64,000 nt of DNA from Candidatus Krumholzibacteriota bacterium. Lineage in GTDB: Bacteria > Krumholzibacteriota > Krumholzibacteriia > Krumholzibacteriales > Krumholzibacteriaceae. Each line of letters begins with the position of its first letter. Positions within the stretch are counted from its first letter, which is position 1. The position numbers and the translations under genes are program-made. This document shows, in pieces, positions 40,633 through 49,848 of the stretch. The notes beneath the pieces were generated by a model. It searched no databases and was not told the origin of the DNA. It was given only the letters and a program-made list of their open reading frames with translations. The stretch spans positions 41,294 to 105,293 of the forward strand of contig JAFGBF010000029.1 of the NCBI GenBank assembly GCA_016933255.1. Reading direction: 5' to 3'.

Positions 40633-41883
40633 TCAATCTTCGGAGTCATCAAGCCAGCGGGGGAGGGGCCTGGGACGAAATCTCGCCCCGTAGACCAGAT
40701 CGTCGCCAAAAACAAGGGCCCTTCTCATCCATGGCATTTTCACCGCTATGGTAGCTACCGTTCTGTGAAAAAACGTCCGCGGCTTTGTCCAGGGACATAC
40801 TGACTGGCATATCGAGCAGGTATACCCGGCCTTACCCCAGTACAGGAGGCACGCCTCCGGGTCGATCTGCCATTTCCAGATACCTCTGACCAGAGTCTTT
40901 TTGCCTTTTTCAATCGCTCCTGACGGACAGTTTACAGCGCATTTTTTGCACTTCTCGCAAAAATCCTGTATTCCGATATCGACCGGTTCATCATATTCAA
41001 GCGGCATATCGGTAGTTACGGTGGCAAGCCGAAAATTCGCTCCGAACCTCCTGCTGACAAGATACCCTGATCTCGCAAGCTCCCCTATTCCTGAATCAAC
41101 TGCCACCGGGACCGCCAGCAGACAGTAATTCCTGAGATGATGAGCGCGCGCCGGATATCCAAGCGCCCTTATGAACCTGGCCAGCTGTACCGAAGCCAGA
41201 ACGCTTCGGGAATATACGTTTCCCGTCTCAAGATCGACAGCCCTGCTTGTCCCGGTAGCGATCATCTCATTCGACTGCGGGAATGCCATAGAGACCGCGC
41301 TTTTATGATCCAGTTCGATCTTCTCTCCGTATTTGGCACCCTGATACCGATCAGGGACTCCTTTGAAATACGGGGGATTGGTATATCCAGTGTCAAAAAA
41401 TGGCCTCGAACCCCTGTGCGAGTATACCCATTCTTTTCTCAAGGGCCCGATCCGCACATCCCCGGCCCCGAGAAAAAGCGCAAACTCCTTTATTTTTCTC
41501 TTCGCCTCCCGCGGGCTCCACTCAGTCCTTCTCTCCGACGGGACCCCATCTACCATATCGGGCAGAGCCAGGGAAGCAGAAGGGATAAACTGCGATTCAT
41601 AAATACCCTGCGCTACATCATCGGTTCCGGGAGCCCCTTCCATCTTGGAAACGATAAAGCGGGCGAGGCGGCGGTCGACTTCGATCTTTTCAGGATATCT
41701 GCCATGATATTCTATCTCTTCGGGACTCCCCTCGACCAGGGCCTCACGGGAAAAAACGGTATCCCTCTCGTCAAATCTCGTGATCTCGCCGCCGATTACA
41801 TATGTTGGTATCTCAGCCATCCGTACTTTCCTGTTAATCGAGTAACCCCTTGGATAATAGAGGATTTCCGTATTTATTGCCAA
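40633..41883 (-). CDS. Reductive-dehalogenase-like (RdhA family) iron-sulfur protein, no Tat signal
   Basis: RKIKEFALFLGAGDVRIGPLRKEWVYSHRG; ALGYPARAHHLRNYCLLAVPVAVDSGIGELARSGYLVSRRFGANFRLATVTTDMPLEYDEPVDIGIQDFCEKCKKCAVNCPSGAI; WKWQIDPEACLLYWGKAGYTCSICQSVCPW. Confidence 0.8.
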   Translation of the reverse strand: MAINTEILYYPRGYSINRKVRMAEIPTYVIGGEITRFDERDTVFSREALVEGSPEEIEYHGRYPEKIEVDRRLARFIVSKMEGAPGTDDVAQGIYESQFIPSASLALPDMVDGVPSERRTEWSPREAKRKIKEFALFLGAGDVRIGPLRKEWVYSHRGSRPFFDTGYTNPPYFKGVPDRYQGAKYGEKIELDHKSAVSMAFPQSNEMIATGTSRAVDLETGNVYSRSVLASVQLARFIRALGYPARAHHLRNYCLLAVPVAVDSGIGELARSGYLVSRRFGANFRLATVTTDMPLEYDEPVDIGIQDFCEKCKKCAVNCPSGAIEKGKKTLVRGIWKWQIDPEACLLYWGKAGYTCSICQSVCPWTKPRTFFHRTVATIAVKMPWMRRALVFGDDLVYGARFRPRPLPRWLDDSED

Positions 41884-42017
41884 CTCTTTCTGCAGCGTAA
41901 GGCGCTGTAGTAAAGCGTTGATATTTAGAGGGCTTTGCTGTACATTATAAGGGATGTGTCATACGCACTGTATTTGACTGCTATTGATAAATTATACACG
42001 CCAGGAGGAACTCTGTT

Positions 42018-43790
42018 ATGGAAATGCTGCTTTCCGGAAACCAGGCCCTTGCCCGAGGAATTTATGAGTACGGAGGCGAGTTCGCGTCGGCATACCCCGG
42101 AACACCGAGCACCGAGATCCTTGAGACAATAGCCAGGTTTTTCAAGGACGACGTCTATGCCGAATGGGCGATCAACGAGAAGGTAGCCCTGGAAGTCGCG
42201 GTCGGAGCCAGTTACGGCGGAGCAAGATCCCTTGCCGCTATGAAGCACGTCGGGCTTAATGTTGCAGCTGATCCGTTTATGACTCTTTCGTATACGGGAG
42301 TCAATGCCGGCCTGATCATTGTCTCCGCGGACGACCCCAGCCTTCATTCCTCGCAGAACGAACAGGACAACCGTTTCTATGGCAAATTCGCCTCTATCCC
42401 GGTACTCGAACCATCTACAAGCCAGGAAGCGAAAGATTTTGTAAAACACGCCTTTGAGATAAGTGAAGAATTCGATACCCCGGTACTGATAAGGGTCACC
42501 ACCCGAATATGCCACTCGAAGGGGCTCGTGACGATCGGGGAGCGCAAAACGGTAGACAGGGGAGGGTTTGAACCGAATATCGAAAAGTATGTCATGGTAC
42601 CTGCCTACGCCACCAAGAGACACAAACTCGTAATCGAGCGCCTTGAGAAACTTAAAGATTATGCCGAAAAAAGCAAACTGAACCAGATAGAATGGAACGA
42701 TAAAAAGGTAGGGATAGTAACAGGCAGTGTCGCCTATCAGTACGCGAAAGAAGCGATGCCAGACGCAAGCATCCTGAAGCTGGGTATCGGATTCCCTCTT
42801 CCGATGAAAAAGATCAAGAGCTTCGCATCCGAAGTCGATCAGCTCTTCGTGGTCGAGGAACTCGAGGGATTTTATGAAGAGATGATCGCTGCAGAAGGGA
42901 TCGAGGTGGAAGGGAAGAAGTACTTTTCCAACTTTCTTGAACTCAATATAGACTGCGTCAGAGAGGGATTCGTTAATGCCGGGGTCCTTGACAGCTCCGT
43001 TCTGAAGACCCTCCCGAAAACTGAATCTGTCTTGCCCAGGCCGCCCGTACTCTGTTCCGGATGCCCGCACAGGGGCCTGATGGTATCTCTTAAAAAACTC
43101 GGCGTATATACGACAGGTGATATCGGCTGTTACACCCTCGGCGGCCTTCCTCCGCTGAGCCAGATACATACCTGTCTCTGCATGGGAGCATCGATAGGCC
43201 ACGCCTTCGGTATCGAAAAGGCTGGGAAGACCGCAAAAAAAGCTGTCGCGCTTTTAGGAGACAGCACATTCCTTCACTCAGGGATCACCGGTCTTGCAAG
43301 TGCCGTGTTCAACAAAAGCAGGATAACGGTCGTTATAGCTGATAACAAGATCACGGCGATGACTGGAGGCCAGGACAACCCGGCGACGTTGAAGACGCTT
43401 ATGGGGGAGAAGACAAAGCCGGTCGATCTGGTCAAGCTCTGCGAGTCTCTCGGAGTCGAACATGTAAGAACAATTGATCCTTACGATCTTGACGCGACCT
43501 ACTCTGTCCTCAAGGAAGAAGTGGAAAGAGAGGACGTCTCTGTGGTAATAACTACAAGGCCATGCATGCTCTTCCCCTCGAAGATCAGGGATATCCCATA
43601 TAGGGTAGTGACGGAAACGTGTATCGCCTGCGGCGCCTGCTTCAGGGTCGGATGCCCCTCTATCTCCGCCGCTCCGGAAACGAACGAGAAGGGAAAACAC
43701 AAATCGCTGATAGACACTAACACCTGCACCGGATGTACTATCTGCGCCCAGGTCTGTCCCACTGGCGCCATAGTCAAGGTCGAATCCTGA
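42018..43790 (+). CDS. iorA: Indolepyruvate ferredoxin oxidoreductase alpha subunit
   Basis: GNQALARGIYEYGGEFASAYPGTPSTEILETIA; LCSGCPHRGLM; GDIGCYTLGGLPPL; C-terminal CIACGACFRVGCP and CTGCTICAQVCPTGAI. Confidence 0.95.
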   Translation: MEMLLSGNQALARGIYEYGGEFASAYPGTPSTEILETIARFFKDDVYAEWAINEKVALEVAVGASYGGARSLAAMKHVGLNVAADPFMTLSYTGVNAGLIIVSADDPSLHSSQNEQDNRFYGKFASIPVLEPSTSQEAKDFVKHAFEISEEFDTPVLIRVTTRICHSKGLVTIGERKTVDRGGFEPNIEKYVMVPAYATKRHKLVIERLEKLKDYAEKSKLNQIEWNDKKVGIVTGSVAYQYAKEAMPDASILKLGIGFPLPMKKIKSFASEVDQLFVVEELEGFYEEMIAAEGIEVEGKKYFSNFLELNIDCVREGFVNAGVLDSSVLKTLPKTESVLPRPPVLCSGCPHRGLMVSLKKLGVYTTGDIGCYTLGGLPPLSQIHTCLCMGASIGHAFGIEKAGKTAKKAVALLGDSTFLHSGITGLASAVFNKSRITVVIADNKITAMTGGQDNPATLKTLMGEKTKPVDLVKLCESLGVEHVRTIDPYDLDATYSVLKEEVEREDVSVVITTRPCMLFPSKIRDIPYRVVTETCIACGACFRVGCPSISAAPETNEKGKHKSLIDTNTCTGCTICAQVCPTGAIVKVES

Positions 43791-43795
43791 TTGGA

Positions 43796-44398
43796 ATGGA
43801 AAGGAGCATGTCAGATATGAATAACGGTACTACTAACGTTCTGATCGTAGGTGTGGGTGGTCAGGGTGTCCTGCTCGCAAGCGAGATCCTGACGGAGGTC
43901 GCCAAAAATATGGGGCTGGATGCAAAAAAAAGCGAAGTGCATGGAATGTCTCAGCGCGGAGGGATCGTGACAAGCCATGTCAGGTTCGGGAAAAAGGTAT
44001 CTTCTCCGCTTATCCCCGCGGGTGAGGCCGATGCCATACTGGCGTTCGAGCTTGCCGAAGGACTCAGGTGGGTCGGGCAGCTTGGCAAAGATGGAGTCAT
44101 GATCGTAAACACTCAGGAGATCATCCCGGTGATCACTACGACTGGAAAATTTTCATACCCTGAAAATATCCAGGAAAAGATCAGTCAGCTGGCCGGCAGC
44201 CCCATCTTTATAGACGCTTTCGAAATAGCTACGAAACTCGGCAACTTCCGGCTCGTCAACACGATCCTCCTCGGAGTCCTTTCGAAGTCGCTCGCCCTCG
44301 ATGAAAAAAAATGGCTGGAGGTAATAGAGAGGATGGCTCCGAAAGGAACAGGGGAATTGAACAGGAAAGCATTTCTGGAAGGAAGAAAATACGAGTAG
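43796..44398 (+). CDS. iorB: Indolepyruvate ferredoxin oxidoreductase beta subunit
   Basis: NVLIVGVGGQGVLLASEILTEVAKNMGLDAKKSEVHGMSQRGGIVTSHVRFG. Confidence 0.94.
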   Translation: MERSMSDMNNGTTNVLIVGVGGQGVLLASEILTEVAKNMGLDAKKSEVHGMSQRGGIVTSHVRFGKKVSSPLIPAGEADAILAFELAEGLRWVGQLGKDGVMIVNTQEIIPVITTTGKFSYPENIQEKISQLAGSPIFIDAFEIATKLGNFRLVNTILLGVLSKSLALDEKKWLEVIERMAPKGTGELNRKAFLEGRKYE

Positions 44399-44444
44399 GA
44401 ATCTGCCGCCGTTTATCGGTCTGTAATGATTATTCGCAAATTCA

Positions 44445-44472
44445 GAGGCCTCCCCTCAAGGGGCGGGCCTCT
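44445..44472. terminator. Terminator-like hairpin between convergent iorB and hydrogenase maturation protease genes
   Basis: GAGGCC-TCCCCTCAAGGGGC-GGGCCTCTCTTTT. Confidence 0.65.
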
Positions 44473-44476
44473 CTTT

Positions 44477-44953
44477 TCATTCTGCAGCTTCGAGAATAAT
44501 ATCTATCAGCCTCTCGACTCCGCCCCGCACCTCTTCGGAAAGTCCCTCATCGAGTTCCATGCTTTTCGGCTGGATCCCTACCATTATCGGATCTCCTTTC
44601 CATTCATTCTTGAGGAAAAGGATCATGTAATGGAGTGAAAGGCTGTGAGTACTGCTTGCCGACATCATCATCTTTTCAAGAGGAACGATCCTGACTTCTC
44701 CGGCTTCTCCGCCGAAATCTATGGCATCTATATAGACCACGCTTTCAAGGTTTCGCTTCTCCACCCATCCCCCGTAATTTTCGGGAACCTCCGCGCAATC
44801 GACCACCGGCATCTCTATCTTTCCCCGCAATCCTTCTACGACTTCGCATCCAGCGCCGTCATCCCCTTTTATTACGTTGCCTATACCAACTATTCCAAAA
44901 CGTTTTCCTTTTAATCTGGCATGCAGCTCGGTCCTTAGATCTTTTTCCGCCAT
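44477..44953 (-). CDS. Hydrogenase maturation endopeptidase (HycI/HyaD-type)
   Basis: GIVGIGNVIKGDDGAGCEVVEGL; VVYIDAIDFGGEAGEVRIV; SLSLHYMILFL. Start at Met 44953. Confidence 0.88.
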   Translation of the reverse strand: MAEKDLRTELHARLKGKRFGIVGIGNVIKGDDGAGCEVVEGLRGKIEMPVVDCAEVPENYGGWVEKRNLESVVYIDAIDFGGEAGEVRIVPLEKMMMSASSTHSLSLHYMILFLKNEWKGDPIMVGIQPKSMELDEGLSEEVRGGVERLIDIILEAAE

Positions 44954-45033
44954 GGTAGTGCCTCTCTCTGTTTCAGCTCCAGCAAACGCTGCGACGACAG
45001 CCATTGTAAGAGATATCCCGCCTGACTATCCAT

Positions 45034-45060
45034 AAAAAAAGGGAGCCTGGAAGCTCCCCC
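45034..45060 (-). terminator. Intrinsic terminator downstream of hydrogenase operon
   Basis: Minus strand GGGAGC-TTCCAG-GCTCCC followed by TTTTTTT. Confidence 0.85.
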
Positions 45061-45085
45061 TGTTTCTTCTTCGTTCCTGGAAGGA

Positions 45086-45712
45086 TCAGCTCGTCCCGTA
45101 TTCATCCGACAGTATATATGCCGATCGGCAATTGGGGCAGAGGATCTTCATAAAGTTATCTCTTTCCAGATTCTTCCGTGGATTATTACCTGTATCGGCG
45201 CCGACCAGATTCATCTCAGCGTACTTGGCGACAACGAGAGAGGGGTTGGCAAAAGCAAGTTCCCCCAATTGATCATTGATCCATCTGAAATGATCGACAG
45301 CCGTGATAGCTCCGCCGCAGCCCTCGCAGAATACAAGTTCCTTGTCGTGCGTGTCTATCGCATCGGCTTTGTCAATGCACGATTTCTCAAAATCAGGATC
45401 GAGCTTGATCCCCTTGCCGGTGATACAGTATTCATAGCACTGGCTGCAGAAGATGCATTGCGCCCAGTTTCTCTCTATCCTGCGCACCAGCGTCCCTTTT
45501 TCTTCCCTGTACTCGTCAATGATCGTGATCGCGCCCGCAGGGCAGACCTGTCCGCACGCTCCGCACCCTACACAATCGTCCGGCACATAGGTGGGAGTCC
45601 CTCTGAAATGTTCGGGAACCGTCGCAGGCTCTTTAGGAAACTTTGAAGTGTACGGGCCCTTTACCAGAGCTGTAACAGCTTCCTTCAATTCTCTCAGTTT
45701 AGGCTTACGCAT
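45086..45712 (-). CDS. Hydrogenase ferredoxin subunit (HycF/NuoI/MbhN-like)
   Basis: CVGCGACGQVCPAGAI, CIFCSQCYEYC; additional C-terminal CEGCG and CPNC pairs. Confidence 0.85.
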   Translation of the reverse strand: MRKPKLRELKEAVTALVKGPYTSKFPKEPATVPEHFRGTPTYVPDDCVGCGACGQVCPAGAITIIDEYREEKGTLVRRIERNWAQCIFCSQCYEYCITGKGIKLDPDFEKSCIDKADAIDTHDKELVFCEGCGGAITAVDHFRWINDQLGELAFANPSLVVAKYAEMNLVGADTGNNPRKNLERDNFMKILCPNCRSAYILSDEYGTS

Positions 45713-45750
45713 TCTGAATTAAAACCCCCGCTGAATATCTTTTCACTCTT

Positions 45751-46092
45751 TCAGTTATCCTCAGAACCCTCTGAATCATCCTTGTATTTATCCATAACCG
45801 AGTCATCCCATAGCCTGATCCCCGAACGGTGCGCGGCTCTGGCGATAGCATGGGCTCCCGTGGGAGCTGTCATAAGAACAAACCAGATGCAAAGCAGGGC
45901 CTTGACGCCTATCGCATTGAACCCGGTATAAAAAACAACGCTCAACAGGATCAGGGCTGTTCCAAGAGTCACGCATTTTGTCGCGGCCTGAAGCCTGTTA
46001 TAGATATCCGGAAGACGGACAAGCCCGATACAACCGACAATATCGAATGTTATCCCGACCACGAGAAGGGTCATTCCGATAGTCTCATTCAT
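45751..46092 (-). CDS. mrpG: Monovalent cation/H+ antiporter subunit G (MrpG/MbhC-like)
   Basis: GIVGCIGLVRLPDIYNRLQAATKCVTLGTALILLSVVF-type pattern (FDIVGCIGLVRLPDIYNRLQAATK). Confidence 0.88.
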   Translation of the reverse strand: MNETIGMTLLVVGITFDIVGCIGLVRLPDIYNRLQAATKCVTLGTALILLSVVFYTGFNAIGVKALLCIWFVLMTAPTGAHAIARAAHRSGIRLWDDSVMDKYKDDSEGSEDN

Positions 46093-46339
46093 CAAAACCC
46101 CTCCCCTCGAGATATTTTGCAAGGGCCAGCGTCCCTATAAAGCTAAGAAGAGCCCATGACAATCCTATATTCATATATAGATCTTTTTTCGTGATTATCG
46201 AATAGATCGCGCAAAACCCGACAACCAGGGTCCCTACGATATCGATAGCCACGGTCCTGTCAGGAGCTGTAGGGCCTTTACCTACCCTGTACAGGCACAG
46301 GAAAAGGCAAAGAATCAAAAGCCCGATAAAGATACTCAC
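46085..46339 (-). CDS. mrpF: Monovalent cation/H+ antiporter subunit F (MrpF/MbhB-like)
   Basis: YRVGKGPTAPDRTVAIDIVGTLVVGFCAIYSI. Confidence 0.88.
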   Translation of the reverse strand: MSIFIGLLILCLFLCLYRVGKGPTAPDRTVAIDIVGTLVVGFCAIYSIITKKDLYMNIGLSWALLSFIGTLALAKYLEGRGFDE

Positions 46340-46821
46340 TCGAATACCCTTTCTAATAGATTTTCAAAATGGCCGACGATCAACTCTGTCTCTTTTTCCG
46401 GATCCTCAGATGAGATGTTGATCCAGTGTATATATAGATGATCACCGGTCATATCCACCGTCAGAGTCCCCGGTGTCAGGGTGATCGAATTAGCCAGAAA
46501 AGTCCTGGCCATGTCGGTTTTCAGCCTGGTCCTGACCTTGACGATCCCCGGACGGATAGGCATGTTGATATTAAGAACCCTGTAGGCGACATCGAAATTC
46601 GCCTTGATGACATACCAGATAAAAACGACCGTATACACGCACATCCAGAAAAAACGGATCGGATAAAATACCTTTACCGAACCGATCGGGAATATATCCC
46701 CAAGCAGAAGATCAGCCAGCAAAGCCACTATCACGCCTGCAAGGACTTCCTGCCATTGGAGCGACCAGGTCAAAGCCAGCCAGATGCCAAGCAGGATTAA
46801 AAAATGTAAAAATCGTTTCAT
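46336..46821 (-). CDS. mrpE: Monovalent cation/H+ antiporter subunit E (MrpE/MbhA-like)
   Basis: ARTFLANSITLTPGTLTVDMTGDHLYIHWINISSEDPE. Confidence 0.9.
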   Translation of the reverse strand: MKRFLHFLILLGIWLALTWSLQWQEVLAGVIVALLADLLLGDIFPIGSVKVFYPIRFFWMCVYTVVFIWYVIKANFDVAYRVLNINMPIRPGIVKVRTRLKTDMARTFLANSITLTPGTLTVDMTGDHLYIHWINISSEDPEKETELIVGHFENLLERVFE

Positions 46822-46834
46822 CTGATTCCCTTTT

Positions 46835-48337
46835 CTATACTCCGGCAATAAAACTCAAAAACGCCGCCTGATCAAGAAGCGTATCTTTTGCGGCCTCAAG
46901 CATCACACTGTCTATAAACGGATAGGCGATCCCGATAGCCAGGCAGAGGATCGCAAGGACAACAAGCGGAAGAGTCATCAGGAAAGGAGCTTCCTTGATC
47001 TTTTCGAATCTTTTGGGAAGTTCCCCGAAGAGCACGTTCATCTGAAGCCTGATGAAGGAGATCATCGTCATAAACGCCACAAAGATCGCCAGCACGCCGT
47101 AAATCGTATATCCGGCCTTGAGAAAAGCAAATATTATGATCAATTTGCTCCAGAATCCGTTGAACGGCGGCACACCGGAGATCGAGAGAGAGGCTATCGA
47201 ACATGTCGCGCTCGTAACAGGCATTTTCCTGACCAATCCGCCCATCTTCAGCTTGTCCCTTGTTCCGGTGCGGTATTCGAACGCTCCTGAACAGAGAAAG
47301 AGGCACGACTTGAAGACGGCATGGTTCACCATATGGAAAAGCCCGCCGAAGAGCGCCAGGGCAGCGAGAGCGGGGGAGACGTTCGGATTCAGGCCAAGCC
47401 CTATCCCGAGCGTCACATATCCCATCTGGCTGATCGAGTGATACGCAAGCATCCTCTTGAAATCGTGCTGTCCTACTGCGAGAAATACTCCGACCACCAT
47501 CGACAGAGCGCCGAGGAACATTATAATCGATGAGACCAGCGCGGAAGGTCCGAATATATGGAACATCAGCCTCGCGATCGAATAGACTCCGAGGGCCTTG
47601 ATCAAGACACCTGAAAGCATGGCGGAGATCGGGGCGGGCGCGCTCGGATGCGCATCGGGCAGCCAGGCATGGAACGGTACAGAAGAGGCCTTGAGCCCGA
47701 AGCCCGCGATAAAGAGAGCCATCACAAAGCCGACACCCTTGTTCATGCCTATCTTTCCCAGCTCTATCGCTACATCCGGCATATTCAGCGTACCTGTGAG
47801 CGAATAAAGAAAGGCGATTCCAAAAAGGATCAGGGTGCTTGCGACACCGCCGAGAATAAGATATTTAAACGATGCCTCGAGTTCGTTCTTCTCGCAGCCG
47901 AAGCCGACGAGCGCGTATGAGGCGATCGATGCGATCTCGAGGAATACATAAAGGTTGAAAAGGTCGCCAGTGATGACAACGCCGTTCATTCCGGCGATCA
48001 TAAGGAGAAAAAGAGTATAGTATTTCTCCTTGGCGGTATATGAGTCCATATACTTTGTCGAGTAGATCATAGCCAGGAGCCCGATCACATTGATGATCAC
48101 GAGAAGCATCGAGCTCAGGCCGTCCGAAATAAGCAGAATTCCGAAAGGAGGCGCCCAGCCCCCCACATGATAGGCGAATGGAGCTTCAAAAAGCATCTTG
48201 ACGGCCATTACCGAAAGGCTTGCCATCGCCAGGAAGGCAAGAAAGTCCGATATCTTCTGATTGATCTTTGCCGCCAGCAGATTAAAAAATGCCATGCCTA
48301 ATGGAATCGCCGTAAATAATGGGTAATATCCCTGCAT
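46835..48337 (-). CDS. mrpD: Proton-conducting antiporter subunit D (MrpD/MbhH/NuoN-like)
   Basis: GDLFNLYVFLEIASIASYALVGFG; PFHAWLPDAHPSAPAPISAMLSGVLIKALGVY; AYHSISQMGYVTLGIG. Confidence 0.93.
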   Translation of the reverse strand: MQGYYPLFTAIPLGMAFFNLLAAKINQKISDFLAFLAMASLSVMAVKMLFEAPFAYHVGGWAPPFGILLISDGLSSMLLVIINVIGLLAMIYSTKYMDSYTAKEKYYTLFLLMIAGMNGVVITGDLFNLYVFLEIASIASYALVGFGCEKNELEASFKYLILGGVASTLILFGIAFLYSLTGTLNMPDVAIELGKIGMNKGVGFVMALFIAGFGLKASSVPFHAWLPDAHPSAPAPISAMLSGVLIKALGVYSIARLMFHIFGPSALVSSIIMFLGALSMVVGVFLAVGQHDFKRMLAYHSISQMGYVTLGIGLGLNPNVSPALAALALFGGLFHMVNHAVFKSCLFLCSGAFEYRTGTRDKLKMGGLVRKMPVTSATCSIASLSISGVPPFNGFWSKLIIIFAFLKAGYTIYGVLAIFVAFMTMISFIRLQMNVLFGELPKRFEKIKEAPFLMTLPLVVLAILCLAIGIAYPFIDSVMLEAAKDTLLDQAAFLSFIAGV

Positions 48338-48358
48338 TTGAACTCCTGATTACTCCTT

Positions 48359-48709
48359 CTATCCCTTTAACCTGTTAATCTTCGACATATCGAAGGTCTT
48401 GTATTTCTCATATAGCCTGAGACAGATCGAAACCATCAGCGCAAGCACCCCAAGACCTATTACGATCGAAGTCAGAACCAGAGCCTGGGGCAGCGGATCG
48501 ACACTGTGTTCTACCAGTTCTTTCTGGTCCATCCCTTTCATAAGGATCGGAGCTATGCCTCCCTTGCGCCATCCGACCAGTATCAGGAAAAGATTGATCG
48601 AGTATTCAATTATCACGATCCCGATAATCTTTTTAATGATATTCTTCTTCGCGACCAGACAGTAGAGGCCCATAACGAAGAGAACCATCGTGAGAAAGTA
48701 TAGTGTCAT
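48359..48709 (-). CDS. mrpC: Monovalent cation/H+ antiporter subunit C (MrpC/MbhG/NuoK-like)
   Basis: IIGIVIIEYSINLFLILVGW; DPLPQALVLTSIVIGLGVLALMVSI. Confidence 0.92.
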   Translation of the reverse strand: MTLYFLTMVLFVMGLYCLVAKKNIIKKIIGIVIIEYSINLFLILVGWRKGGIAPILMKGMDQKELVEHSVDPLPQALVLTSIVIGLGVLALMVSICLRLYEKYKTFDMSKINRLKG

Positions 48710-49221
48710 TCTTCGTTACTCCCTTTCCTGTTTTCTTCGCTGCTTTCCCCGAGCGCCGAGACGAATTTTCCAAAGATCGAAAGCGCGATAAAGACCGCAA
48801 AGATCGAAGCCGTCACCTTGACCCCGATAGCTATATTCATAAGAGGGATCGTTCCGGCGCTGGCCAGATGAAAGATCTCTCCTTTTGCCATAAAATTAAG
48901 GAAAAAATATCCGCCGGTAAATCCTGCCAGCCCTATTATCAGAAAGACCAGGACGCCTGCAGTATCAAGTACTGACGCCACCTTGTCGCTCAGCTTCTTA
49001 AGCCCCAGGATCTTTCCGAACCCCAGTGTCAGGATGATATATCCGCATGCCAGGATCACTCCCCCGGCAAATCCTCCGCCGGGCGTCAAGTGCCCGTACA
49101 GAATGATATATACGCCAAAAACAAATATGATCCCTATGACGAACCTTACAATCGTTTTAACGATAGAGGTCATCCCGTGTTCACTGTCATGGATCATTTT
49201 TTTGATCTTATCATCCGCCAT
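48706..49221 (-). CDS. mrpB: Monovalent cation/H+ antiporter subunit B (MrpB/MbhF-like)
   Basis: FVFGVYIILYGHLTPGGGFAGGVILACGYIILTLGFG. Confidence 0.92.
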   Translation of the reverse strand: MADDKIKKMIHDSEHGMTSIVKTIVRFVIGIIFVFGVYIILYGHLTPGGGFAGGVILACGYIILTLGFGKILGLKKLSDKVASVLDTAGVLVFLIIGLAGFTGGYFFLNFMAKGEIFHLASAGTIPLMNIAIGVKVTASIFAVFIALSIFGKFVSALGESSEENRKGSNEE

Positions 49222-49231
49222 TGCTCACCTC

Positions 49232-49825
49232 TTAAAAACCCTCGAAATTTTTCTTTATATCTTCATCCTCGAGAATACCGACCTTTTCGACATCTTTTTC
49301 GCCGCGGCCCTTGCGCCCCTGCCGCCTGAGAATGACGAACGCTCCGACGATAGAGACAAAAAGAACAGTCGCTTCCCCGATAGTATCATACGCCCTGAAA
49401 TCGAGAAGCACTGCGGTTACAATATTTGTCGCCCCGGTCTCTCTTACTCCCGTCTCAAGATATCTGCTCGCGACTTTCATCACCGGTTCGCCGAAGACCG
49501 GCAGATCATGCACGGCGAAATACGAAAACAACAGGAAAAGGCCGAAAAATATAAGACTCGCGACGATCGGCAGATTGTCCCTGTGTTTTTCTATCGCTGT
49601 ATTATCAGTCGATATAGTCGCACGTATAAGGATCACCAGGATCAGGATCTCGACTACCACCTGCGTTATTGCGATATCCGGAGCTCCCAGCATAAGAAAT
49701 ATGATCCCGAGGCTGAAGCCCACGACTCCGACCGATATAACCGACGAAAGCAGGTTCTTCGTCTCGATCGCGATCACGGAACCGATGATCATAAAAACCG
49801 TCAATACAAGGAGATATGTCTCCAT
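49232..49825 (-). CDS. MbhD-MbhE-like subunit (MrpA C-terminal/MrpB N-terminal region)
   Basis: LGAPDIAITQVVVEILILVILIRA; RETGATNIVTAVLLDFRAYDTIGEATVLFVSIVGAFVILRR. Confidence 0.85.
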   Translation of the reverse strand: METYLLVLTVFMIIGSVIAIETKNLLSSVISVGVVGFSLGIIFLMLGAPDIAITQVVVEILILVILIRATISTDNTAIEKHRDNLPIVASLIFFGLFLLFSYFAVHDLPVFGEPVMKVASRYLETGVRETGATNIVTAVLLDFRAYDTIGEATVLFVSIVGAFVILRRQGRKGRGEKDVEKVGILEDEDIKKNFEGF

Positions 49826-49848
49826 CCTTCTGCCTCTCCCTTACCTCG

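Noticed and set aside
41925-43202. 425-aa minus-strand ORF overlapping iorA
   Set aside because: Antisense to iorA, which has clear TPP and ferredoxin motifs; no family features in the antisense product.
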